64,000 nucleotides of DNA. Origin: Streptococcus infantis SK970 (GTDB lineage: Bacteria; Bacillota; Bacilli; Lactobacillales; Streptococcaceae). The DNA is taken from assembly GCA_000223255.2 (NCBI GenBank), contig AFUT01000003.1, forward strand, positions 186,001 to 250,000. The letters run 5' to 3'. Below the pieces are notes generated by a model. It did no database searches, was not told the origin of the DNA, and worked only from the letters and a program-made list of their open reading frames with translations. The translations under genes were made by a program, and so were the position numbers. Positions 43,411 through 52,818 of the stretch are shown piece after piece; positions within the stretch are counted from its first letter, which is position 1; each line of letters opens with the position of its first letter.

Positions 43411-45075
43411 TTAGTCTTCTGTTATAGTCACTTTATCTGCTAAAAATTCAAAACCTTGAGGAAGAATTGATTCCTCGGACTCCTCCTTAGCGACTTGTTC
43501 TTGAGTACCTTTAGCTCGGCTAGAAAATGCAGCTCGAACTTCCTTCCATTCTTCCATAGAAATAGCAAGAATCTCTGGAGAAAATCCAGCAGCACGACTA
43601 AGAATATTGCCAAAAATGGTGTTAAGATTGTCTCGTTTCATGGTTTGACCAGCATTGAAGTTAGATTCAAAAGCTAAAATCGCATGATGTTCATTAGCAG
43701 CAACTGGTTGAGAACCAGCCAAGAGTGCCTTATCTGGTCCTGATAAGCTTTCGATGACTTCTCCCCAAGCATTCTGAAGACGGATTAAGTTTTGACGGGC
43801 TAAGTCTGGATTTTCTACTGCTTCTTGAAGAATAGACTGCACCTTATTTCGGTCTACACGATAGATTGACTTACTGTTAGTCGGACGACTTGGTGTAGAA
43901 ACAGTTTGTTTAGGATTTGAACCAACATTGGCAAGAGCTTGTTTCAATCGTGCAACTTCTTCTCGAAGAGAAGACAGTAATTCAGCCACGTCACCTGAAA
44001 GTTCAGGTTTAGAATCAATTTCTGCCAAACGAATGGTCATCATTTCAGCATAAATCTTAGGTTGTAAGCTAGCCTTAATATCAGCCAGACTTTTAGTAGC
44101 AAGACTAATCATCTCAAACAAGATATCCTGCGAAAGGTCTAAATTTCTCTCAAATACATCACTATGGTGAGTATTCTCTCCACCTGCTTGAACAATTAAG
44201 ATATCACGTAAGTATTGTAGTAAATCCACTACAAACCGTGTCATGCTCTTTCCATTCTCAAAAATAAGATCAAGTTGTTCCAAAGCACCTGGTACATCCT
44301 TTTGAGCTAAAGCAGCTACGTAATGATCCAAGGCACTTAGACTAATAGTACCCGTAATTTCTTCTGAAACAGCTGTTGTAAGAATAGTTTCTTGTGTTAA
44401 GCTTAATGCTTGGTCTAGAATTGACAAGGCATCCCGCATCCCACCTTCAGCTCGTCGAGCAATAATTTCAACAGCTTCTGTCTCGTAATCAATTCCTTCT
44501 TTTTCCAAAATCTGGAAGATATGATCACGAATATCCTGCGTCTTAATAGACTTAAACTCGAAGCGTTGAACACGAGACAAGATAGTTGCAGGAATTTTAT
44601 GCAACTCTGTCGTTGCCAGAATAAAAACGACATTTGGAGTAGGTTCTTCTAGTGTTTTCAAAAGAGCATTAAAGGCACCTGTTGAAAGCATGTGGACCTC
44701 GTCAATGATATAAACCTTATACTGAGCTATACTGGGAGCATAAGTTGATTTGTCACGAATATCACGAATTTCATCAACCCCATTATTAGAAGCAGCATCC
44801 ATTTCGATAACGTCTTCTAAACTTCCTTCCGTTACCGCTTGACAGATATAACAGTTATTACAAGGTTCTCCACCTTTTTGATTCGGACAGTTCATCGCCT
44901 TGGCAAAAATCTTGGCTACACTTGTTTTACCAGTTCCACGAGGCCCTGAAAAAAGGTAAGCGTGACTAATCTTATCCTGCTCCACAGCCTGTTTAAGTGT
45001 TCGAGCAATAACATCCTGGCCCACTAGCTGTGAAAAATTTTGACTTCTATATTTTCGATAAAGCGCCTGATACAT
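43411..45075 (-). CDS. dnaX: DNA polymerase III subunits gamma/tau
   Basis: A 554-residue clamp-loader ATPase. Walker A is [20 protein letters not shown] near residue 40, the zinc module is [17 protein letters not shown] near 64-80, Walker B is [10 protein letters not shown] and the SRC-like sensor is [14 protein letters not shown] variable tau-type C-terminus follows. Its ATG overlaps the repaired stop codon of the GAF gene (TAATG). No clear A-run programmed frameshift signal stands out to produce a shorter gamma form. Confidence 0.96.
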   Translation of the reverse strand: MYQALYRKYRSQNFSQLVGQDVIARTLKQAVEQDKISHAYLFSGPRGTGKTSVAKIFAKAMNCPNQKGGEPCNNCYICQAVTEGSLEDVIEMDAASNNGVDEIRDIRDKSTYAPSIAQYKVYIIDEVHMLSTGAFNALLKTLEEPTPNVVFILATTELHKIPATILSRVQRFEFKSIKTQDIRDHIFQILEKEGIDYETEAVEIIARRAEGGMRDALSILDQALSLTQETILTTAVSEEITGTISLSALDHYVAALAQKDVPGALEQLDLIFENGKSMTRFVVDLLQYLRDILIVQAGGENTHHSDVFERNLDLSQDILFEMISLATKSLADIKASLQPKIYAEMMTIRLAEIDSKPELSGDVAELLSSLREEVARLKQALANVGSNPKQTVSTPSRPTNSKSIYRVDRNKVQSILQEAVENPDLARQNLIRLQNAWGEVIESLSGPDKALLAGSQPVAANEHHAILAFESNFNAGQTMKRDNLNTIFGNILSRAAGFSPEILAISMEEWKEVRAAFSSRAKGTQEQVAKEESEESILPQGFEFLADKVTITED

Positions 45076-45571
45076 TATGCTTTCTCCTCAAACATTGAAA
45101 ATATCCATTCTGTTTTTCCAACAAGATGGTAACAAACTTTTCTAAATAGCGTTGATCAATTTCATCATAATCATCAACATAAGATGAATCCAAATCTAAC
45201 ACTCCAAGAAGACGTCCATCTTTTACCATTGGAAGAACAATCTCACTACGAGCACTACTATCACAAGAAATATAATTTGGATAAGTCTTGACATCGCCAA
45301 CGATAACCGTTTGACGGCTAGCTGCTGACTCCCCGCAAACTCCTTTTCCGAGTGCGATTCTAGCACATGAAACTCCACCTTGAAAAGGCCCTAAAATAAG
45401 CTCATTTCCGTCATATAAATAGAAACCTGCAAAGACAGTAAGAGGAAAGTTCATTTTTAAGAGAGCGCTGGCATTTGATAGATTAGCCAACACATTGGTC
45501 TCACCTTCTAATAGTGCCGTTAGCTGAGCATTGACCATTTGATAAATTGATTCTTTTTCGGAATATAACAT
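45075..45571 (-). CDS. GAF-domain free methionine-R-sulfoxide reductase, C-terminus frameshifted
   Basis: A GAF-fold enzyme of the fRMsr (YtsP/MsrC) type that reduces free methionine-R-sulfoxide. The catalytic cysteines are visible in [18 protein letters not shown] and [18 protein letters not shown]. As read, the frame drifts after LLEK and overlaps dnaX to 45047. Adding one base to the T run at 45113-45117 gives the ending [12 protein letters not shown] with its stop overlapping the dnaX start, 165 residues in all, which fits the family. It is likely co-translated with dnaX. Confidence 0.88.
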
Positions 45572-45607
45572 AAAACCATTATATCAAAAAATACTAGTTG
45601 AAAAAAG

Positions 45608-45641
45608 AAAAATCCCTTGTTTTAACAACAAAGGATTTGTA
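45608..45641 (-). terminator. Terminator of rpsA
   Basis: AAATCC-TTTGTT and AACAAGGGATTT pair with a short loop on the minus strand, followed by a T-rich run. Confidence 0.85.
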
Positions 45642-45656
45642 ATTAAATCTGATTGA

Positions 45657-46859
45657 TTAAAGTTCGATGTCTCCGAACAAGTCAGCCATTGAGAATCCAG
45701 TTTGTGTTTCTGGAAGTTCAAAGTCACGTTTTTCTTGACGTTTTGGACGACGTGGACGTGGAGCACGTTTTTCTTCATTTTGTCCTTCTTCTTGAGCTGG
45801 ACGTTCTTCAAGAGCTTTGATAGAAAGTGAAACGCGTTCTGCATCAGCGTTAACATCAAGAACTTTAACAGTAACTTCTTGACCAACTGTAAGAGCTTCT
45901 TTTGGATTTTCAATACGTTTGTGTGAAATTTGTGATACGTGAACAAGTCCATCGATACCTGGCAATACTTCAACAAATGCACCGAAGTCAGTCAAACGTT
46001 TAACTGTTCCTTCTACAACGTCACCTTTAGCTAATTTTTGCTCAACGCCATCCCATGGTCCAGGTGTTGTTGCTTTAAGTGAAAGTGATACACGTCCTTC
46101 TTCTTCGTTAAGATCAAGGATTTTCACTTCAACTTCTTCACCAACAGTTACAACTGATTTTGGTGAAACGTTACGTTCATGAGACAATTCAGTCAAGTGA
46201 ACCAATCCATCAACACCACCAAGGTCGATGAAAGCACCGAAGCTTGTGATACGAGCAACTTTACCAGTTACTACATCGCCAGCAGCCAATTTACCGAATA
46301 CTTCAGCACGAGCTGCTGCAGTAGCTGCTTCTACAACTTCACGACGTGAAAGAATGAAGCGGTTTTCTTTAGGATCAACTTCTTTGATTTTAGCTTCAAA
46401 TTCTTGACCTACAAAACGCTCAGTGTTACGTACGAAACGAGTATCCAACATTGAAGCTGGGATGAATCCACGCAAACCTTCAAATTCTACTGAAAGTCCA
46501 CCTTTAACAGCGCGGGTTCCTTTAACTGTAACAACTTCTTCTTCGCGTCCTACAAGTTTGTCCCATGCTTTGCGAGCTTCAAGGCGTTTTTTAGATACAA
46601 GGTATGTTACTGTATCAGTATCTTTACCAACTACTTGACGAAGTACAAGAACATCAAATACTTCACCTACTTTTACAAAGTCATTGATATCTGCATCGCG
46701 ATCGTTTGTCAATTCGCGAAGAGTCAAGACACCTTCAACACCAGTTCCTGAGATTGCAACGTTAGCTTGATTAGCATCAACTGTCAATACTTCAGCACTA
46801 ACAACATCACCAGGTTCAACTTGGCTAACGCTATTTAGCAAATCTTCAAATTCGTTCAT
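45657..46859 (-). CDS. rpsA: 30S ribosomal protein S1
   Basis: A 400-residue protein with four S1 RNA-binding domains, shorter than the six-domain E. coli protein as is normal in Firmicutes. Repeated elements SFGAFIDLGGVDGLVHLTEL and DFGAFVEVLPGIDGLVHVSQ mark domains 3 and 4. The tail is basic and acidic in blocks (RAPRPRRPKRQEK). It helps load mRNAs with weak SD or structured leaders. It is monocistronic with a good SD (GGAGG). Confidence 0.95.
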   Translation of the reverse strand: MNEFEDLLNSVSQVEPGDVVSAEVLTVDANQANVAISGTGVEGVLTLRELTNDRDADINDFVKVGEVFDVLVLRQVVGKDTDTVTYLVSKKRLEARKAWDKLVGREEEVVTVKGTRAVKGGLSVEFEGLRGFIPASMLDTRFVRNTERFVGQEFEAKIKEVDPKENRFILSRREVVEAATAAARAEVFGKLAAGDVVTGKVARITSFGAFIDLGGVDGLVHLTELSHERNVSPKSVVTVGEEVEVKILDLNEEEGRVSLSLKATTPGPWDGVEQKLAKGDVVEGTVKRLTDFGAFVEVLPGIDGLVHVSQISHKRIENPKEALTVGQEVTVKVLDVNADAERVSLSIKALEERPAQEEGQNEEKRAPRPRRPKRQEKRDFELPETQTGFSMADLFGDIEL

Positions 46860-46878
46860 CTAAAAAATCCTCCAACAA

Positions 46879-46966
46879 TCAAGCCTTTCTATAGCTTGAC
46901 ATACTTATAATTTTTTCCTAAGCACCCGCAAGGACATGTTTATATCGTTCACGTCTTTCAATTATA
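46879..46966 (-). promoter_or_regulatory. rpsA promoter and leader with a hairpin
   Basis: TATAAT (minus strand, 46961-46966) predicts a start near 46954 and a leader of about 95 bases. Close to the ribosome site, TCAAGC and GCTTGA (46879-46899) flank nine bases and could form a hairpin. S1 represses its own mRNA in other bacteria; a role here is inference. Confidence 0.4.
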
Positions 46967-47021
46967 AAAATAAAATACCCTAAGATATTTTTCTTTTTAT
47001 CTTGAATTTATTACCTAAGAA

Positions 47022-47093
47022 CTGGGGTAGCTGGATTCGAACCAACGCATGAGGGAGTCAAAGTCCCTTGCCTTACCGCTTGGCTATACCCCA
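47022..47093 (-). tRNA. tRNA-Gln, anticodon UUG
   Basis: A 72-base cloverleaf. The acceptor TGGGGTA pairs with TACCCCA, the anticodon stem AGGGA/TCCCT encloses CTTTGAC (anticodon TTG), and the T arm contains GGTTCGAATCC. It ends with G and no encoded CCA. It lies 9 bases downstream of tRNA-Tyr, so both are probably on one precursor. Confidence 0.96.
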
Positions 47094-47102
47094 AAAGTGA
47101 AA

Positions 47103-47183
47103 TGGAGAGAGAGGGATTCGAACCCCCGAACCCGAAGGAGCGGATTTACAGTCCGCCGCGTTTAGCCTCTTCGCTATCTCTCC
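47103..47183 (-). tRNA. tRNA-Tyr, anticodon GUA
   Basis: An 81-base tRNA with a long variable arm. The acceptor GGAGAGA pairs with TCTCTCC, the anticodon loop CTGTAAA gives GTA, and the T arm is GGGGG-TTCGAAT-CCCTC with normal pairing. CCA is not encoded. Confidence 0.96.
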
Positions 47184-47232
47184 GATAATGAACAAAACCT
47201 ATTATATCATGAAAAATTGCAAAAAACAAGCA

Positions 47233-47463
47233 CTATTTTGCTAAATTATAGTTTTCAATCAATATTTCCACAGCTTTTTCAAGATTTTTGTAAAAACTAT
47301 CGACATTTCCATTCTTTATAATAGCAAATTGGTTATCTAGTTCGGCAATTTCGCCAATCAATTTTTTACCAATCGTTAATGTATAACCATCGTAGTTATC
47401 TTTTCCAACTACTACTTTAGCATCTGACAACTGAATCTCAATTTTTTTATCTTTTTTACTCAT
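47233..47463 (-). CDS. DUF2969 family protein
   Basis: A 76-residue soluble protein that begins MSKKDKKIEIQLSDAKVVVG and contains GYTLTIGKKLIGEIAELDN, which I recognise as the small DUF2969 family of lactic acid bacteria. Function is unknown. AGAGG precedes the ATG. It may share a transcript with the downstream tRNAs, since no terminator separates them. Confidence 0.82.
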   Translation of the reverse strand: MSKKDKKIEIQLSDAKVVVGKDNYDGYTLTIGKKLIGEIAELDNQFAIIKNGNVDSFYKNLEKAVEILIENYNLAK

Positions 47464-47519
47464 ACCATACCTCTTTTCACTTTTTCTATTTTACAAGAAA
47501 TTCCCTAATCTAGCAAGAA

Positions 47520-47557
47520 AAAACTCCATATCAGCCGTTACAACTGCTATAGAGTTT
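47520..47557 (-). terminator. Terminator of ilvE
   Basis: On the minus strand AAACTCTATAGCAG and GCTGATATGGAGTTT pair imperfectly around a short loop, followed by TTTTTTC. Confidence 0.82.
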
Positions 47558-47574
47558 CTTGTGCTTTTAGTCTT

Positions 47575-48597
47575 TTAATCTACTTTTACAATCCAGCCTT
47601 CTGGTGCTTCAATGTCACCAAATTGGATACCTGTCAATTCATCGTATAGTTTACGAGTCACTGGCCCAACCTCTGTCTCACTGTAGAAAACATGGAAGTC
47701 GTCACCGTGTTGGATTCCTCCAATTGGCGAAATTACTGCTGCTGTTCCACAGGCACCTGCTTCTACAAATCGATTCAGACTATCAATTGGTACATCTCCC
47801 TCGACAGGTTTCAAGCCTAAACGATGCTCTGCCAAGTAAAGCAATGAGTACTTGGTAATCGATGGCAAAATTGACGGACTCAAAGGGGTTACAAACTCAT
47901 TATCAGCTGTAATTCCAAAGAAGTTCGCTGAACCGACTTCTTCAATCTTGGTGTGGGTTGATGGGTCTAGATAGATAACATCTGAGAAATGACGGGATTT
48001 AGCCATTTTTCCTGGCAAAAGACTAGCGGCATAGTTACCACCGACCTTGGCAGCTCCTGTCCCATTTGGTGCAGCACGGTCATACTCATCTTGAATCAAG
48101 AAGTTTGTTGGAACCAATCCACCCTTAAAGTAATTTCCAACTGGCATAGCAAAGATAGTGAAAATATACTCCTCGGCTGGTTTTACCCCGATGATATCTC
48201 CGACACCAATCAAGAGCGGACGAAGGTAAAGGGTTCCACCAGTTCCATAAGGGGGTACGTATTCTTCATTGGCACGAACAACTGCTTTACAAGCCTCTAC
48301 AAACATTTCTGTTGGAACTTGTGGCATCAAGAGACGATCACAGGTGCGTTGGAGTCGTTTAGCATTTTCATCTGGACGGAAGAGTTGAATACTGCCATCC
48401 TTTGTACGATAGGCTTTCAATCCTTCAAATGCTTGCTGTCCATAGTGAAGGCTTGGAGATGATTCTGAAATATGCAAGGTTGCATCTTCTGTTAATTCTC
48501 CTTGAGACCATTGTCCATCTTTAAAATAAGCAATATAACGATAAGGTAGTTTCATATAGGAAAAACCGAGATTTTCCCAATTAATCGTAACTGTCAT
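47575..48597 (-). CDS. ilvE: Branched-chain amino acid aminotransferase
   Basis: A 340-residue class IV PLP aminotransferase that makes leucine, isoleucine and valine from their keto acids. Typical segments are HYGQQAFEGLKAYR, GTLYLRPLLIGVGDIIGVKP and AKVGGNYAASLLPGKMAK, the last near the PLP lysine. The C-terminus has EAGACGTAAVISPIGGI. The start at 48597 has AAGGAG 6 bases upstream; upstream in-frame ATGs are less well placed. It lies downstream of parC, as in S. pneumoniae, but a terminator separates the two. Confidence 0.95.
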   Translation of the reverse strand: MTVTINWENLGFSYMKLPYRYIAYFKDGQWSQGELTEDATLHISESSPSLHYGQQAFEGLKAYRTKDGSIQLFRPDENAKRLQRTCDRLLMPQVPTEMFVEACKAVVRANEEYVPPYGTGGTLYLRPLLIGVGDIIGVKPAEEYIFTIFAMPVGNYFKGGLVPTNFLIQDEYDRAAPNGTGAAKVGGNYAASLLPGKMAKSRHFSDVIYLDPSTHTKIEEVGSANFFGITADNEFVTPLSPSILPSITKYSLLYLAEHRLGLKPVEGDVPIDSLNRFVEAGACGTAAVISPIGGIQHGDDFHVFYSETEVGPVTRKLYDELTGIQFGDIEAPEGWIVKVD

Positions 48598-48695
48598 GAC
48601 CATCTCCTTTATTCTAATCAAGCTTTGTGTTCTATTCTACACTATTCTCCTAAAAATTCAAGCATTATTTGTAATTTTCTGAAAATTTTGCTTAT

Positions 48696-48723
48696 AAAAA
48701 ATCAGTCACTAGGACTGATTTTT
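48696..48723 (-). terminator. Terminator of parC
   Basis: AAAAATCAGTC and GACTGATTTTT around a five-base loop; it overlaps the parC stop codon. Confidence 0.9.
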
Positions 48724-51199
48724 AATTTTCTTTTTCTTCTTTAAAGACTTCTTTGAGGTAGGCATCGAAAACTTCCTCGTCTGAAATGGTATCTGAGATA
48801 AAGCTTCCGTTGCTAGTACGTTCTGATAGATTCAAATCTTGCAGGATTGACTCGTAAATTGTTCCGTTATTTGATTGAACAACTAGAGTTTGTTCTCCAT
48901 CCTCTACTTCTGTACTAAAGAGATCTCCGATAAATCCTTGTTCTGAGACAGCACCAGCCAAGAAGACGCGATGCGGTTTGCTCTTCAATTCTCTCAGAAC
49001 CTGGAGGCCACGCTTAGCACGACTGGTTGCTGGAATTTCCTCTGTTGATACACGTTTCAAGCTTCCACGTTGCGTTAACAGATAGAAGGATGAAGTATTG
49101 CAGATAAAGGCAGCTTGAAGCTCATCATCTGCTTTCAGATTCATAGCTTTAACACCTGCAGCCTTGGCTCCAACAACTGGAACCTCTTCGATATTAAAGC
49201 GAAGGGCATATCCATTTTTACTGATTAATAGGACATCATCTAGCTTGATTGGTGCAACAGCTACAATCTGGTCACTATCGTCTTTCAACTTAGCAAACTT
49301 AACAGATTTAGAACGGTAGGTTCTCCATGGAGAGAATTCTTTGCGTTCAACACGCTTGATTTGTCCAAGGCGAGTCGCTGCAAAGTAGGTTGTCGCATCC
49401 TCAAACTGATCCACAACTTCAACATAGAGCACTTCTTCATTGGTTTCAAAGTTTGTAATCGTTTGGCTCAAGTGCTCCCCGATATCCTTCCAACGAATAT
49501 CTGCTAATTCATGGACAGGGCGGTAAATGACATTCCCAAGCGTTGTAAAGATTAAGAGATGTTGAGTTGTCTTAACAGATTGGATAAATAGCAATCTGTC
49601 ATCATCCCGTTTACCAATTTCCTCTAAGGTTGAAGCTGAGAAAGAACGAGGGCTAGTCCGTTTGATATAACCTGCCTTCGTCACGCTGACGTAAGTATCT
49701 TCTTCAGCGATCAGACTAGCTGTATCAATCTCGATGACTTTTGCTGTATCTTCTAAAGTACTCAAACGTGGAGTCGCAAATTTCTTCTTGACCTCACGGA
49801 GTTCTTTCTTCATGAGATTGTACATGGTTCGTTCGTCACCGATAATAGCTGCAAGCATAGCAATCTTCTCACGAAGATCTGCTTCTTCTTCTTGCAAGAC
49901 AACCACATCTGTATTGGTCAAACGATACAGTTGCAAGGTAACGATGGCCTCAGCCTGTTCTTCTGTAAATTCATAGCTGACCTTGAGGTTTTCCTTGGCA
50001 TCAGCTTTATTCTCAGAAGCACGGATAAGGGCAATAACTTCGTCCAAAATAGAGATGACACGAATCAAACCTTCCACGATATGGAGACGTTTCTCAGCCT
50101 TTTCCTTGTCAAAGCGAGAACGCGCCAAGATAACTTCACGACGGTGGGCGATATAACTAGACAAGATTGGAACAATCCCCACCTGACGAGGTGTGAAATT
50201 GTCAATAGCCACCATGTTGAAGTTGTAGTTGATTTGTAGGTCAGTGTACTTGAAAAGGTAATTGAGAACAAGCTCAGTGTTCGCATCTTTCTTGAGTTCG
50301 ATAGCAATCCGGAGACCGTCACGGTCAGACTCATCACGAACCTCAGCGATACCTGCTACCTTGTTATTTACACGGACTTCATCGATTTTCTTGACCAAGT
50401 TAGCCTTATTGATTTCATAAGGAATCTCAGTGATAACGATTTGTTCCTTACCACCTTTTAGCTTCTCAATTTCAGTCTTGGAACGAACAACTACGCGCCC
50501 CTTACCAGTTTCATAGGCTTTTTTGATCTCGTCACGACCTTGGATGATAGCTCCTGTAGGAAAATCTGGTCCAGGCAAGAATTCCATCAACTTATCAACC
50601 TTAGCAGTTGGGTGATCAATCATGTAGACTGTAGCATCAATGACTTCAGCCAAATTATGTGGTGGAATATCAGTGGCATAACCAGCTGAAATACCTGTAG
50701 AACCATTGACTAAGAGATTTGGAAAGGCTGCTGGCAAGACAGTTGGCTCTTTCTCGGTATCGTCAAAGTTCCAAGCAAAGGGAACTGTCTTTTTATCGAT
50801 ATCCTGAAGGAGATAGCCTGCAATCTCTGATAAACGAGCTTCCGTATAACGCATAGCTGCAGGCGGATCTCCGTCCATCGAACCGTTGTTACCGTGCATT
50901 TCGACCAGAATCTCACGGTTTTTCCAGTCCTGAGACATACGGACCATGGCATCATAGATAGAAGAATCTCCGTGTGGGTGGAAATTACCCATGATGTTCC
51001 CGACAGACTTGGCTGACTTGCGGTAGCTCTTGTCAAAAGTATTGCCATCCTTATTCATCGAATACAGAATACGGCGCTGAACCGGCTTCAATCCATCACG
51101 AATGTCTGGCAAAGCCCGGTCTTGAATGATATATTTGGAGTAGCGACCAAAGCGCTCTCCCATGATGTCCTCCAAGGACATATTTTGGATATTACTCAT
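48722..51199 (-). CDS. parC: DNA topoisomerase IV subunit A
   Basis: An 825-residue decatenase subunit. The catalytic Tyr is Y118 (PAAMRYTEARLSE). The quinolone-resistance region reads NFHPHGDSSIYDAMV, with S79 and D83 unchanged, and K137 is present, so no classic fluoroquinolone mutations are seen. A C-terminal beta-pinwheel follows (TKAGYIKRTSPRSF and related repeats). The start at 51199 (MSNIQNMSLEDIMGERFG) follows family convention although no good SD lies in front of it. The 220-base upstream region holds a perfect small palindrome (GTGAGC-ATC-GCTCAC, minus strand) but no gene. Confidence 0.96.
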   Translation of the reverse strand: MSNIQNMSLEDIMGERFGRYSKYIIQDRALPDIRDGLKPVQRRILYSMNKDGNTFDKSYRKSAKSVGNIMGNFHPHGDSSIYDAMVRMSQDWKNREILVEMHGNNGSMDGDPPAAMRYTEARLSEIAGYLLQDIDKKTVPFAWNFDDTEKEPTVLPAAFPNLLVNGSTGISAGYATDIPPHNLAEVIDATVYMIDHPTAKVDKLMEFLPGPDFPTGAIIQGRDEIKKAYETGKGRVVVRSKTEIEKLKGGKEQIVITEIPYEINKANLVKKIDEVRVNNKVAGIAEVRDESDRDGLRIAIELKKDANTELVLNYLFKYTDLQINYNFNMVAIDNFTPRQVGIVPILSSYIAHRREVILARSRFDKEKAEKRLHIVEGLIRVISILDEVIALIRASENKADAKENLKVSYEFTEEQAEAIVTLQLYRLTNTDVVVLQEEEADLREKIAMLAAIIGDERTMYNLMKKELREVKKKFATPRLSTLEDTAKVIEIDTASLIAEEDTYVSVTKAGYIKRTSPRSFSASTLEEIGKRDDDRLLFIQSVKTTQHLLIFTTLGNVIYRPVHELADIRWKDIGEHLSQTITNFETNEEVLYVEVVDQFEDATTYFAATRLGQIKRVERKEFSPWRTYRSKSVKFAKLKDDSDQIVAVAPIKLDDVLLISKNGYALRFNIEEVPVVGAKAAGVKAMNLKADDELQAAFICNTSSFYLLTQRGSLKRVSTEEIPATSRAKRGLQVLRELKSKPHRVFLAGAVSEQGFIGDLFSTEVEDGEQTLVVQSNNGTIYESILQDLNLSERTSNGSFISDTISDEEVFDAYLKEVFKEEKEN

Positions 51200-51419
51200 A
51201 TAGGATACAAAGCCCGTGAAATACAAAGTGAAAATAGGAAATTCTTGCAGTGAGCGATGCTCACAAGAGAATTTATCTTTTTCACACAGTATTTAGGGCG
51301 TGTTCAACTCCTTTCAAAGAATATAGAGTAGTTTTTTATAGACGAAAGTGTTCAGTTACCTCTAGTAACCAAACTATCCTTTCTGTAGTTTAAAGTTTTG
51401 AATTGTGTTCTTTATTTTC

Positions 51420-52237
51420 TTAGTGATTTAGAAGTTTTTCCTCAGCATACTGAATCATCTTCTCAGCTACTTCCTGATTATATTCAAAGCTCATCTTTTG
51501 TGCTAGACTTTGAGCTTCTTGGTGGAAAAGTTGTATAGTTGCTAATAAAGACTGAGTGATTTTGTCTAAACTTGAGAAATCAAGCAGATTTGAGAATTCC
51601 TTCTCCTTCTCAGCAGGCAAGTAGTTAAAGAGATACTTGTAGTTCTTACCGATATCGACTGTTCCATTATCACTTGCAACCTGCCAAGCCAAGATTTTCA
51701 AGAGTTCTTGCTGACAAATACCGTAGAGATGGTCAGTAGCATAAATGACTTGCTTACGACAAATTCCTTTGACCACGTAGGCTGACACCCACCAAAATTC
51801 ATTACAAGATTTTTCAAAATCCGTCTCACTAGCTGGACTTGTCCAGAAGCGCTCTGGACTGGGAGAATAAGACTCAAACAAGCCCTTCTCGTCTACTAAA
51901 ACTGTGTAAGCAGTTCGCTTTCTACCCACTCTTGAATGTGGTCTTTGGGGCAGAGAGTTAAATCAATCCGATTGCCATCTTCAAATAGCATGAGATAAAG
52001 ACGACGGTTGCCTAGGATATTATGTTGCTCAATGATACGTGTGCCAAACTGGTCCAACCAAGCAAGGTCACTCGTCAGATTATCTAAGTCGTCCACGACA
52101 TAGACCACATCGTAATCCTGAAACTCATCTTTTGGTGCTTTTGTATCAGTTCGTGAACCTGATAGAGCCACAGCATCAACCTGTATCTTTTTAGCTATTT
52201 GTAAAATCAGTCCAAGCATTTCCTTGTCAGTTCTCAT
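51420..52237 (-). pseudogene. ANT(6)/AadE-like aminoglycoside 6-adenylyltransferase, frameshifted in this sequence
   Basis: Two frames (52237-51896 and 51929-51420) join to 272 residues when one base is added to the A run at 51898-51901, restoring LLTQFLVDEKGLFESYSPSP. The N-terminus has the nucleotidyltransferase motif ALSGSRTD followed by QDYDVVYVV, i.e. GS with a downstream D-x-D pair. NRIDLTLCPKDHI supplies a third acidic site. The C-terminal half has CNEFWWVSAYVVKGI, as in streptomycin adenylyltransferases (ANT(6), PF04439). Whether it acts on streptomycin is unknown; it is somewhat shorter than acquired ANT(6) enzymes and lies in core chromosome between parE and parC. The start overlaps the upstream membrane-protein gene. 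Confidence 0.82.
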
Positions 52238-52769
52238 GTGGTTCATCCTCAGTGGTCTCTATGTTCTGAATAACAGGATCTTCTTTTCTTTGCTGAAGAA
52301 GCTTCTGAACTCTTTTTCTTTCAAGCTCTCCGATTATAAATTGGATAGTCGAACTGATGCCAAAAAGTGGTAGTAGTAACATAATTCCCATTTCTTCCGT
52401 CAGCATTAAAAAGAGGAAGTTAATGATCGAAAATATTGCTAAAAACCAGGCATTTATTCTAAGAAATTTTGAGTAACTACTAGGATAATGCTTGAGATGT
52501 TTATTGCTCTTATAAATAGCTATGAATCCAAAAGCAAGGCTCACTGGTGTGAAAATATAAAAGTCAAAAACATAAAAGAGCAAACCTGCATAAGGATTAG
52601 ACCTTAAAGGATTATCAAATAAAAAGACACCTGTTGTTACTATTGTTAATAGCAAAAATTCAAGAAAGCGAATTTTCTCAGGTTTTCCTGGTTTAGCAAT
52701 CATATACGTAATTGCTCCTAGAACCAGGACTATCACAAGAAAAGGAGTATCGAACAAAACACTTATCAT
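52227..52769 (-). CDS. Uncharacterised membrane protein
   Basis: A 180-residue protein with about five hydrophobic segments (TPFLVIVLVLGAITYMI; FLLLTIVTTGVFLF; YVFDFYIFTPVSLAFGFIAI; FLAIFSIINFLFLML; IMLLLPLFGISSTIQFII) and a charged C-terminal tail (ERKRVQKLLQQRKEDPVI). I do not recognise the family. It overlaps the ANT(6)-like gene by 11 bases, so the two are translated together. Its ATG lacks a strong SD. Confidence 0.7.
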   Translation of the reverse strand: MISVLFDTPFLVIVLVLGAITYMIAKPGKPEKIRFLEFLLLTIVTTGVFLFDNPLRSNPYAGLLFYVFDFYIFTPVSLAFGFIAIYKSNKHLKHYPSSYSKFLRINAWFLAIFSIINFLFLMLTEEMGIMLLLPLFGISSTIQFIIGELERKRVQKLLQQRKEDPVIQNIETTEDEPHEN

Positions 52770-52818
52770 GATTTATACCTCTTTTAGAGAGCCAAGATCA
52801 TTAAGAAGGAAGATCTAA

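Noticed and set aside
43411..45075. Programmed frameshift in dnaX producing a gamma form
   Set aside because: No long A run followed by a stimulatory hairpin was noticed near the middle of the gene, and run lengths in this sequence are unreliable.
48598..48721. T-box or leucine attenuator upstream of ilvE
   Set aside because: Only the parC terminator and about 70 bases of AT-rich sequence are present; no T-box core motif was found.
51200..51419. A gene or small RNA in the 220 bases upstream of parC
   Set aside because: No open frame of useful length; only a six-pair palindrome and no clear promoter-terminator pair.
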